A DNA stretch of 64,000 nucleotides, taken from contig NZ_UFQC01000001.1 in NCBI RefSeq assembly GCF_900496975.1, forward strand, positions 186,001 through 250,000, written 5' to 3'. The position numbers and the translations under genes are program-made. This document shows positions 34,031 to 41,344 of this stretch, piece after piece. The stretch's first letter is position 1. Every line of letters starts with the position of its first letter. The notes under the pieces are model-generated. The model did no database searches. It was not told the origin of the DNA and was given only the letters and a program-made list of their open reading frames with translations. The DNA is from Achromobacter veterisilvae (GTDB taxonomy: Bacteria > Pseudomonadota > Gammaproteobacteria > Burkholderiales > Burkholderiaceae_B).

Positions 34031-35290
34031 TCAGGCGGCTTGCTGCCGGGCGATGGCCGCGCTTTCCGGCCGGAAACTGAAGTGCATGAAAATGAGGGAG
34101 ACGCAGACGGTGCCGTACAGCAGCATGAAGGCGCTGGAGCGGATGCCCGTGAGGTCCAGCAGCACGCCGAACAGGATCGGCAGCACGAAACCGCCCAGGC
34201 CGCCGGCCAGGCCGACGATGCCGGACACCGCGCCGATGTTTTCGCCGAACTCGTCCGAGATGAACTTGAAGACCGAGGCCTTGCCGATGGCCATCGCGAT
34301 GCCCACGATGAACAGCAGGACGGTGAAGCTGACCGGACCCAGGGCGATGTCGAAGCTGCGCGGGCCGCCGGCCGTCAGCACGGTGAAGTGCGTCTGCGGA
34401 TAGCTGAGGATGAAGAACGCCACCCAGCACACCCACATCACCCACCAGGTCGTCTTGTAGGCGCCGTAGCGGTCCGAAATCCATCCGCCCATGGCACGCA
34501 GCACCCCGCCGGGCAGCGAGAAGCACGCCGCCAGCAGCGCCGCCAGCTTCATGTCGAAGCCGTATTCGCCGATGTAGTACTTGGTCATCCACAGCGCCAG
34601 CGCCACATAGCCGCCGAACACCACCGAGTAGTACTGGCAATAGCGCCAGACCCGCGGATCCTTCAGCATGGCCATCTGCGCCGACAGGCCGGCGCCAGTC
34701 GTCACGCGGTGCGCGGGATCGGACGCCGAGAACAGCCAGAACAGGACGGCCGTGACCAGCAGCGCCACCGCATAGACCTGCGGCACGATGACCCAGGCCC
34801 CGCCCGCGGCCGCGATCAGCGCCGGCGCGACGAACTTGGTGATGGCCGAGCCCGAGTTGCCGGCGCCGAACACGCCCATGGCCAGGCCCTGCTTCTTGCG
34901 CGGGAACCAGCGCGCCACGTAGGGCGTGCCGACCGAGAACGAGCCGCCGGTCAGCCCCACGAACAGCGCCAGCACCAGGAACTGCCAGTACTGCGTGGCG
35001 TACGACAGCAGCCAGATCGGCACGACCGCCAGCAGCATCAGGACGAAGAACACGGGACGGCCGCCGTAGCGGTCCGTCCAGATGCCCAGCGGCACCCGCA
35101 CCAGCGAACCGCTCAGCACGGGCATGGCGGCCAACAGGCCGAACTGGGTTTCAGACAGGCCCAACTGCGTCTTGATGGGTATGCCCAGCACGGCGAAGAT
35201 CATCCACACCGCGAAACAGATGGTGAAGGCGAATGTGCTGGATATCAGGACCCGCATCGGCGCGCCGGCCGAGGAATGACTTGCTGCCAT
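34031..35290 (-). CDS. narK1: Nitrate transporter, NarK1 type (MFS)
   Basis: Predicted 419-residue transporter with about 12 helices, shorter than its neighbour. Signature segments are FVGLTGGSFSVGTPYVARWFPRKKQGLAMGVFGAGNSGSAITKF and GIVGLAGGLGGFVLPILFGVLLDLTG. This is the NarK1 branch, thought to bring in nitrate with protons before nitrite accumulates. First gene of the nar block; GAGAG lies before ATG 35290. Its upstream region is shared with divergent nnrS. Confidence 0.9.
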   Translation of the reverse strand: MAASHSSAGAPMRVLISSTFAFTICFAVWMIFAVLGIPIKTQLGLSETQFGLLAAMPVLSGSLVRVPLGIWTDRYGGRPVFFVLMLLAVVPIWLLSYATQYWQFLVLALFVGLTGGSFSVGTPYVARWFPRKKQGLAMGVFGAGNSGSAITKFVAPALIAAAGGAWVIVPQVYAVALLVTAVLFWLFSASDPAHRVTTGAGLSAQMAMLKDPRVWRYCQYYSVVFGGYVALALWMTKYYIGEYGFDMKLAALLAACFSLPGGVLRAMGGWISDRYGAYKTTWWVMWVCWVAFFILSYPQTHFTVLTAGGPRSFDIALGPVSFTVLLFIVGIAMAIGKASVFKFISDEFGENIGAVSGIVGLAGGLGGFVLPILFGVLLDLTGIRSSAFMLLYGTVCVSLIFMHFSFRPESAAIARQQAA

Positions 35291-35422
35291 GGTTACTCTC
35301 GCTTTGCTGACGAAGACATCTCACTTGCGGCTAGCGTAGGGACAGGACGCCGCGAGAACCATTCGCCGGCCGGGCAGAAGCCCGCGCCGTTATGACTAGT
35401 CACCCCGGTGTTGCGGGCTGGC

Positions 35423-35436
35423 TTGCGCTGGATCAA
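35423..35436. promoter_or_regulatory. FNR-like box between narK1 and nnrS
   Basis: TTGCGCTGGATCAA matches TTGAT-N4-ATCAA at eight of ten defined positions. Its centre (35429.5) is about 43-48 bases upstream of -10-like sequences towards narK1 (around 35389-35398) and about 40 bases upstream of the TATTAAT stretch towards nnrS. It could activate both divergent promoters at low oxygen. Confidence 0.55.
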
Positions 35437-35470
35437 ATCGCGGCGCTGGCGGGCGGCCGTCCGGCGTATT

Positions 35471-35493
35471 AATATGTATTTCAAATACACCTT
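35471..35493. promoter_or_regulatory. NsrR-like operator upstream of nnrS
   Basis: The 23 bases from AATATGTATTT, one central C, to AAATACACCTT follow the NsrR consensus (an 11-1-11 inverted repeat resembling AAGATGYATTT-N-AAATRCATCTT) with few mismatches. It overlaps the TATTAAT stretch at 35467-35473 and ends 17 bases before the nnrS start, a repressor position. NsrR is a nitric-oxide-sensing Fe-S repressor, and nnrS is a known target in betaproteobacteria. Confidence 0.75.
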
Positions 35494-35510
35494 TAAATCC
35501 GCAGGACCCC

Positions 35511-36761
35511 ATGAGCACGCTGCTGTCTATCGAAGAACCCGCCCAGCCCCCGCGCCGCGCGCGCCCCCAATGGAGCGCCTTCACCGAAATGGGTTTCCGC
35601 CCGCTGTACCTGGCCGGCTGTTTCTGGGCGCTGGCGTCCGTGCTGCTATGGGTGCACGCCCCGTCCCTGCTGACGGGCGTGCTGGGCGGCATGCCCTGGC
35701 ATGCGCATGAAATGCTGTGGGGGTTCGTCGCCACCATCGCGGTGGGCTTCCTGCTGACGGCGGGCGCCAACTGGACCGGCAAGAACCCCTTGCGCGGCAA
35801 CGCCCTGGCCGCGCTGTGCGGGGTGTGGATCGTGGCGCGCGCGGGCTATCTGGTCCCGGGGCGGCCCGCTTTCGTCGTCGCCGCCGCGGCCGACCTGCTG
35901 TTCTTCCTGTGGGCCGCCGCCGCGCTGGGCCGCGCCGTCGCCGTCACGCGCAACCGGCGCAACTACGGCGTTCCCCTGCTGCTGCTGGCGCTGGGCGCCA
36001 CCAATGCGCTCTATCTCTGGGCCACGGTGCAAGGCGACTACTTCGCGCTGATGCGCTACTTCAACGCCGGCCTGCTCAGCATGGCCGTGCTGACGCTGCT
36101 GATCGCCCGCCGCATCCTCCCATTCTTCGCCAAGCGCGCCGTGGCCGGGCTGGACATTCCGCCGCACACGCGCAGCGGCCATTGGCAATTGGGCACCGGG
36201 GTCGTCGCCATCGCCTGCCTGCTGGCCGACCGGCCCCAGGTGGCCGCCGCGGCGCTGGCCGCGACCGGCCTGATCGCGCTGGCGCAATGGATTTCCTGGA
36301 AGCCCTGGGCCGCACGCCGCGTGCCGCTGTTGTGGATCCTGTACGCGGGCTACGCCGGCCTGGGCATCGGCCTGCTGGTGGGCGCCGCGCAACTGGCCGG
36401 CTATGTGCTGCGGACCGCCTGGCCCGCGCACGTGATCGGCGTGGCCGGATTCTCGGTGCTGATCATCGGCATGGTGACGCGCACGGCCCTGGGCCACCTG
36501 GGACGGCCGCTGCAGACCGACCGCAGCATGGTCGCCAGCTACGCGCTGGTGATCCTGGCGGCCCTGCTGCGCCTGGCCGCCTTGCTGCCCACCACGGCCA
36601 TGCTGGGCCTGCTGCATGCCTCGGCCACCGCCTGGGCGCTGGCCTTCGCCCTGTACCTGTGGCGCTTCTTCCCCATGATGATCCGGCCGCGGGCCGATGC
36701 CGCCAAGACCGCCGCGCCGGTGATGCGCGTGATGCCGGCGGCCCGGCGCCCGGCCGCCTGA
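35511..36761 (+). CDS. nnrS: NnrS family haem-copper membrane protein (nitric oxide stress)
   Basis: Predicted 416-residue membrane protein with about 12 helices. The conserved WHAHEMLWGFVATIAVGFLLTAGANWTGKNPLRG region carries the family's histidines, with RYFNAGLLSMAVLTLLIARRILPFFAKRAV and AWPAHVIGVAGFSVLIIGMVTRTALGH further on. NnrS relieves nitrosative stress during nitrate and nitrite respiration. AGGA lies six bases before ATG 35511, and an NsrR-like operator overlaps its promoter. Confidence 0.93.
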   Translation: MSTLLSIEEPAQPPRRARPQWSAFTEMGFRPLYLAGCFWALASVLLWVHAPSLLTGVLGGMPWHAHEMLWGFVATIAVGFLLTAGANWTGKNPLRGNALAALCGVWIVARAGYLVPGRPAFVVAAAADLLFFLWAAAALGRAVAVTRNRRNYGVPLLLLALGATNALYLWATVQGDYFALMRYFNAGLLSMAVLTLLIARRILPFFAKRAVAGLDIPPHTRSGHWQLGTGVVAIACLLADRPQVAAAALAATGLIALAQWISWKPWAARRVPLLWILYAGYAGLGIGLLVGAAQLAGYVLRTAWPAHVIGVAGFSVLIIGMVTRTALGHLGRPLQTDRSMVASYALVILAALLRLAALLPTTAMLGLLHASATAWALAFALYLWRFFPMMIRPRADAAKTAAPVMRVMPAARRPAA

Positions 36762-36780
36762 GCGCGGGCGCCCGGCGCGC

Positions 36781-37617
36781 TCAGTTGCGCGCTTCGCGCC
36801 GGCGCGTCGCCGCCAACTGCCGTTTCATGGCCTTGAGCCAGGCCTTGACCTGCTGCATGTCCACGAACTGCTCCAGTTCGAACTCCAGTTCGCCGATGTA
36901 CTCGCGCACGTCGGCGATCTCGGCGTCCAGGTCTTCCATCAGGTCGGCGGGATCGATGGACTGCTCGGGGTCGAACCGGTAGCGCGCCTTGAAGCCGCGT
37001 TCGGCGGCGGCGATTTCCCGGGCCACGCCCGCCAGCCGCGCCTCCAGGACGCGGTTGTATTCCGCGTAGCGGTCTTCGCCGGCCGCGTCCCGCTTGTCCG
37101 CCTCCATGGCCGCCAGGGCCCGGACTTCAGCCAGCAGGGCCGGCGCGGTATCGTCCGCCTCCGCTTGCGGGGCCGGCGGCTCTTCCGCCGGCGCCCCGGC
37201 CGCCTCCCGCTCCTCGGCGAAGTCGGCGTCGAAGTCGCCGCCGCCATGCTTGCGGTAAAGCGCCTTCAGGCGGTCCGTGTCGCATTCCGCCGGCGTGCCG
37301 TCCAGTTCCAGGGAGCACAGCGTTTCCTCCGCAAGCTGCGCCGCGATCTCGGAGGCGAGCTGGCGCTCGGCCTTGGTCAATTCCTTCTGCTTGCAGGCAT
37401 GGTCGAAGCAGAAGACCAGCCTGGCCTTCAATTCGACTTCGACTGTCTCCAGCGGCGCCAGCACGTCCGCGTATTGCTTCTGGTAGTCCTGCTCGACCTT
37501 TCCCCAGAGAGCCAGCCTGGCGAGTTCGCCGTCCAGCGCCCGCGCCAGCGTTTCGAACCTGCCGCGCTGCGCCGAAGCGCCGGCCGCCGGCGGCGTGGCG
37601 GACGTTTTCTCTTGCAT
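36781..37617 (-). CDS. Hypothetical acidic coiled-coil protein
   Basis: Predicted 278-residue soluble protein rich in Glu, Ala and Arg; I do not recognise the family with certainty. The N-terminal half has CFDHACKQKELTKAERQLASEIAAQLAEETL and LKALYRKHGGGDFDADFAEERE, resembling the body of some proteins labelled DnaJ-like, but no HPD J-domain motif is present. The C-terminal half (about 150-278) is predicted coiled coil (LMEDLDAEIADVREYIGELEFELEQFVDMQQVKAWLKAMKRQL). It converges with nnrS and is divergent from the Zur-box operon. Confidence 0.65.
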   Translation of the reverse strand: MQEKTSATPPAAGASAQRGRFETLARALDGELARLALWGKVEQDYQKQYADVLAPLETVEVELKARLVFCFDHACKQKELTKAERQLASEIAAQLAEETLCSLELDGTPAECDTDRLKALYRKHGGGDFDADFAEEREAAGAPAEEPPAPQAEADDTAPALLAEVRALAAMEADKRDAAGEDRYAEYNRVLEARLAGVAREIAAAERGFKARYRFDPEQSIDPADLMEDLDAEIADVREYIGELEFELEQFVDMQQVKAWLKAMKRQLAATRRREARN

Positions 37618-37711
37618 GGAAGAAGCCTTGTGTAGCGGCGCGGCCTGCCTGCGCCACCGAATGATGGGAAGCGCATTTTACGCGGTGCGCGCGCCCGCTT
37701 GAGCCAATTAT

Positions 37712-37726
37712 TGTTATGTTATAACA
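37712..37726. promoter_or_regulatory. Zur-like operator before the L36 paralog
   Basis: TGTTATGTTATAACA is a 7-1-7 inverted repeat with one mismatch and contains the perfect 12-mer ATGTTATAACAT. This resembles Zur boxes of proteobacteria (GTTATA-type arms). It lies about 85 bases before the start of a zinc-site-deficient L36, a textbook Zur target, which supports the reading. Confidence 0.7.
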
Positions 37727-37810
37727 TCCCTTGTTTTATCGAAGCCCAAGATCGAAACGCGATGCCCCTCTCCTGTCGATTTTCCATTTCGCTCGAAAAG
37801 GAGCCTCCCC

Positions 37811-37957
37811 ATGAAAGTCCTCTCTTCGCTTAAGGACGCCAAGACCCGCCACCGCGATTGCCAGGTCGTGCGGCGCCGCGGCCGCATCTACGTCATCTGC
37901 AAGTCCAACCCGCGTTTCAAGGCCCGCCAGGGCGGCGCAAAGAACAGGAACGCGTAA
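37811..37957 (+). CDS. rpmJ2: Alternative (type B, zinc-independent) ribosomal protein L36
   Basis: This 48-residue protein (start [17 protein letters not shown], end GGAKNRNA) aligns with L36 through [25 protein letters not shown]. The normal zinc ribbon needs CxxC plus C and H; here only C17 and C30 remain and the first cysteine position is a histidine, so it probably does not need zinc. Bacteria switch to such copies when zinc is scarce. GGAG precedes ATG 37811, and its stop overlaps the next start (TAATG). Confidence 0.9.
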   Translation: MKVLSSLKDAKTRHRDCQVVRRRGRIYVICKSNPRFKARQGGAKNRNA

Positions 37958-39078
37958 TGCAGCGCCTGGACGCCGCCGTCGTGGGCGCCGGCGCCGCCGG
38001 CATCGGCATGGCGCTGGCGTTGCAGAAGGTGCCGGGACTGAAGTTCGGCGTGCTGGAGGCCGGGCGCGTGGGCGAGTCTTTCCGGCGCTGGCCGGCGCAG
38101 GCGCGCTTCATCACGCCGTCCTTTCACAGCAATCCCTTCGGCCTGGCCGACCTGAATGCCGTAAACGAACCCAGTTCGCCCGCGATCCACACCGGCGCCG
38201 AGCACCCCAGCGGCCCCCAATATGCCGAATACCTGAGCTTCATCGCCCGGGGGCATGAGCTGCCCGTAGCCACCGATTGCAAGGTCGCGGCGGTCGGGGC
38301 GGTGCCGGGAGGCGGCTTCATCCTGGACACGCCCAGGGGCAGGCTGCAAGCCGGGTTCCTGATCTGGGCCACGGGCGAGTTCCAGTTCCCCGACCTGGCG
38401 CCCTTCCCCGGCGCGCAATGGTGCCCGCACTACGCGCAGGTGGCCGACTGGACGCGTTTTCAGGCCAGCCGCTACACCGTGATCGGCGGCTACGAGAGCG
38501 GCGTGGACGCGGCGGTCAACCTGGCCGGGCTCGGGCGCGAAGTGCGGCTGCTCGCCCGCAAGTCGACCTGGGACCCGCAAGGGTCGCACGACCCGAGCCT
38601 GTCGCTCTCGCCCTACAGCCGCCAGCGGCTGTACCAGGCCATCGACACGGGCCGGCTGGAGATCGTGTTCGGCGTGGACGTGATCGGCCTGACCCGCGAC
38701 GCGGCGGGCGGCTTCCGCATCCACGCGGGCGACGGCCGCTACTGGGACGAGAAAGCCGCCCCGATTCTGGGAACCGGATTTCTCAAGGGCGGCGGCGCGC
38801 GCCAGGTCGCCGAACTCTGGGATTGGGACGAGGACGGCCGCGTGGTGCTGTCCGACGCCGACGAGTCGACGATTACACCGGGACTGTTCCTGGCCGGTCC
38901 GCAGGTGCGCCAGGAACAGCGCATCTACTGCTTCATCTACAAGTTCCGCCAGCGCTACGCCCTGATCGCCCGCCGCATCGGCCTGTGCCTGGACCGGGAC
39001 ACGACCGCGCTGGAAACCGGCGCGGGCGCCTGGGGGCCGTTCGGCAACAGCGAATGCTGCGAGGGCTGCGAATGCTGA
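37957..39078 (+). CDS. FAD/NAD(P)-binding oxidoreductase with cysteine-rich C-terminal tail
   Basis: Predicted 373-residue flavoprotein of the CzcO/monooxygenase-like group. The FAD Rossmann motif is DAAVVGAGAAGIGMALAL (about 5-22), and a second NAD(P) motif is VIGGYESGVDAAVNLAG in the middle. FITPSFHSNPFGLADLNA and LIWATGEFQFPDLAPFPGA are family-like. The chain ends SECCEGCEC, with cysteines at 367, 368, 371 and 373, a plausible metal-binding tail. Start 37957 overlaps the L36 stop and its stop overlaps the carrier gene, so all three are co-translated. Substrate unknown. Confidence 0.8.
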   Translation: MQRLDAAVVGAGAAGIGMALALQKVPGLKFGVLEAGRVGESFRRWPAQARFITPSFHSNPFGLADLNAVNEPSSPAIHTGAEHPSGPQYAEYLSFIARGHELPVATDCKVAAVGAVPGGGFILDTPRGRLQAGFLIWATGEFQFPDLAPFPGAQWCPHYAQVADWTRFQASRYTVIGGYESGVDAAVNLAGLGREVRLLARKSTWDPQGSHDPSLSLSPYSRQRLYQAIDTGRLEIVFGVDVIGLTRDAAGGFRIHAGDGRYWDEKAAPILGTGFLKGGGARQVAELWDWDEDGRVVLSDADESTITPGLFLAGPQVRQEQRIYCFIYKFRQRYALIARRIGLCLDRDTTALETGAGAWGPFGNSECCEGCEC

Positions 39079-40103
39079 CCGCGCTGGGGAACGCCGTCCG
39101 CGCGTCCGGGGTTTCCGTGCTGCTGACCGCCAGCATCGCCGCGGGCGCGGCCATCGGCCACCTGCGGCCCGCCGCGGGCGAACTGCTGGGCAGCCAGGTG
39201 GACGCCACCCTGCTGGCGCTGGTCACCCTGCTTTTCTTCGGCGTGCGCTTGGACGCCGTCGTGCGCGCCTGGGGCAATCTGCGCTTTCTGGCCCTGACGG
39301 CGCTGGCCACCTACGTTTTCGTTCCGGCCATCGGCTACGCCATCGCCTCGGCCATGCTGGCGGCGCACCCCCTGCTCATGGTGGGACTGACGATCTATTT
39401 CATGGCGCCCTGCACGGACTGGTTCCTGGGGTTCACCCGGCTGGCGCACGGCAACGTCGCCCTGGGCGCGGCCCTCATCCCGATCAACATGGCCGGGCAG
39501 CTCCTGCTCTATCCGGTCTATCTGCGCCTCTTCGCGCACGGACCCGTCGAAGTCCAGGCGGGGATCGTCGGCGATACGCTGTTGCACTGGTTTCTCGGGC
39601 CGATGGCCGTGGCCGTCCTGGCCCATTACGGCCTGCGCCGGCTGATGGGCGCCGAACGGTTCGGCCGGCTGCTGCGCCGCGCGGACCGGGCCGTTCCCTG
39701 GGCGATCGCGCTGCTGGTCATGGAGATCTTCGCCGCCAACATCGCCGTCATCCTCGAATACCGCGCCGCCTTCGCCTGGATCCTGCCCGCGGTCTTCATT
39801 TTCTTCGCGTGCACCTTCCTGCTTGGCGAAGGCATCAGCCGCCTGGGCCGGTTCGCCTATCCGGAACACGCCCTCTTCACGATGAGCATTGCCGCCCGCA
39901 ACGCGCCCTTGATGCTGGCGGTGACCATGGCGGCGCTGCCCGGCGAACCGCTGATCTACGCGGCGCTGGTCATCGGCATGCTGGTGGAGTTCCCCCATCT
40001 GGCCGTGCTGCGGCGGGTGCTGGCCGGGCAGCGGCAACGCGCGAATCAGCGGGCAGCCCAGGCAGCGGGACACCGTCCTGGAAATAACCTTACAGTTTTC
40101 TGA
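39072..40103 (+). CDS. ACR3/BASS-like secondary transporter
   Basis: Predicted 343-residue membrane protein with about ten helices (LLTASIAAGAAIGHLRPAAGELLGSQVD, ALATYVFVPAIGYAIASAMLAAHPLLMVGLTIYFMAPCTDWFLGFTRLAHGNVALGAALIPINMAGQLLLYPV). The APCTDWFLGFTRLA block resembles the conserved cysteine helix of ACR3 arsenite carriers, but context is not arsenic: no arsR, arsC or arsH is near. It ends the Zur-box operon. It may export or import a small metal-related anion or metallophore; that is inference. Confidence 0.78.
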   Translation: MLTALGNAVRASGVSVLLTASIAAGAAIGHLRPAAGELLGSQVDATLLALVTLLFFGVRLDAVVRAWGNLRFLALTALATYVFVPAIGYAIASAMLAAHPLLMVGLTIYFMAPCTDWFLGFTRLAHGNVALGAALIPINMAGQLLLYPVYLRLFAHGPVEVQAGIVGDTLLHWFLGPMAVAVLAHYGLRRLMGAERFGRLLRRADRAVPWAIALLVMEIFAANIAVILEYRAAFAWILPAVFIFFACTFLLGEGISRLGRFAYPEHALFTMSIAARNAPLMLAVTMAALPGEPLIYAALVIGMLVEFPHLAVLRRVLAGQRQRANQRAAQAAGHRPGNNLTVF

Positions 40104-40106
40104 GCG

Positions 40107-40125
40107 GAAAACGGTAATCATTATT
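40107..40125. promoter_or_regulatory. Fur-like box before the RND efflux operon
   Basis: GAAAACGGTAATCATTATT matches the 19-bp Fur consensus GATAATGATAATCATTATC at 15 positions by eye. It lies four bases after the carrier stop and about 50 bases before the membrane-fusion gene. It could link the pump to iron status, for example siderophore export. Confidence 0.5.
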
Positions 40126-40174
40126 ATTCATATAGAATCCGAACTGTCCCCAATCCCCAAGCTTGGCAGTCCCG

Positions 40175-41344
40175 ATGTCCCTGCCCCTCCCCGCGGGCCC
40201 TGGTTCCCCCCGTAAACGCCTGGTCCTGGCCGCCGCATTGGCGCTGGCCGCCCTCGCCGCCCTGGCGTTCTGGCTGGCCGGCCCCAAGGGTTCCCCCGGC
40301 GTCCGCCCGCCCGAATACGGGCAGATCCCCGTGGCCGTCAGCGTGGCCGCCGCGGCGATCGGCCCGCTGCAGCGCGACCTGCACGCGCTGGGCACCGTCA
40401 CCCCGCTGGCGCAGGTCACCCTGCGCAGCCAGGTCGACGGCGAACTGCTGAAGCTGCATTTCACCGAGGGCCAGGCCGTGGCGCGGGGCCAGTTGCTGGC
40501 CGAGATCGACGCGCGCCCGTATGCCGCGGCGCTGGCCTCCGCCGAGGGCGAACTCGCGCGCACGCAGGCGCTGCTGGACAACGCCAAGGCGGACCTGCTG
40601 CGCTACCGCAAGCTGGCCCGCCAGGAAGCCGTGGCCGGCCAGCAACTGGACACCGCCGAAGCGCAAGTCCGCGCCTATTCGGCCCAGCGCATGAAGAACG
40701 AGGCGCAGGTCGCCGACGCGCGGCGGCTGCTCGGCCATACCCGCATCGTCGCGCCGCAGGACGGCCGCATCGGGCTGCGCCGCGTCGACGCCGGCAACCA
40801 CGTCCGGGCGGACAACACCGACGGGCTGACCACGCTGGTGCAGACCCGGCCCATCTCGGTGCTGTTCAGCATCTCGGAAACTCGCCTGGACATCCTGCGG
40901 CAGGCGCAGGCTCGCGCGGCCGCGCCGCGCGTGCAGGCCTGGGACGCGGACGACCGCCGCCTCCTCGCCGAAGGCACGCTGGAAGCGCTGGACAACCGCA
41001 TCCAGGCCGCCAGCGGCACCGTCCGGCTGCGCGCCCGCTTCGACAACGCCGACGAATCGCTGTTCCCCAACCAGTTCGTGAACGTCCGGCTGGCGGTGGT
41101 GCAGCAGGACGACGTCGTCACCATTCCGACGGCCGCGGTGCAGTACGGGTCCGAAGGCGCTTTCGTCTTCGTGATCGGAGAAGACCGGCGCGCCAGCCGC
41201 CGCGTGCTGCGCCTCGGGCCTTCCAACGCCGGGCGCATCGTCGTGGAATCGGGCCTGGCCCCGGCCGAGCGCGTCGTGGTGGAAGGCGTGGACCGCCTGC
41301 ACGACGGCCGGGACGTGCACATCGTCGACCAGCAGAATCCATGA
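40175..41344 (+). CDS. mdtA: RND efflux membrane-fusion protein (MdtA-like)
   Basis: Predicted 389-residue periplasmic adaptor with one N-terminal membrane helix ([23 protein letters not shown]). Barrel-sandwich and hairpin blocks are [45 protein letters not shown] and, later, [22 protein letters not shown]. The C-terminal half has [39 protein letters not shown]. It links the two RND subunits to an outer-membrane channel that is not encoded here. ATG 40175 is used; a TTG 12 bases earlier is possible. The next gene overlaps by four bases. Confidence 0.88.
   Translation: MSLPLPAGPGSPRKRLVLAAALALAALAALAFWLAGPKGSPGVRPPEYGQIPVAVSVAAAAIGPLQRDLHALGTVTPLAQVTLRSQVDGELLKLHFTEGQAVARGQLLAEIDARPYAAALASAEGELARTQALLDNAKADLLRYRKLARQEAVAGQQLDTAEAQVRAYSAQRMKNEAQVADARRLLGHTRIVAPQDGRIGLRRVDAGNHVRADNTDGLTTLVQTRPISVLFSISETRLDILRQAQARAAAPRVQAWDADDRRLLAEGTLEALDNRIQAASGTVRLRARFDNADESLFPNQFVNVRLAVVQQDDVVTIPTAAVQYGSEGAFVFVIGEDRRASRRVLRLGPSNAGRIVVESGLAPAERVVVEGVDRLHDGRDVHIVDQQNP

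Noticed and set aside
37957-40103. Flavoprotein and ACR3-like carrier considered as an arsenic resistance operon
   Set aside because: No arsR, arsC, arsB or arsH nearby, and the promoter has a Zur-like site with an L36 paralog.
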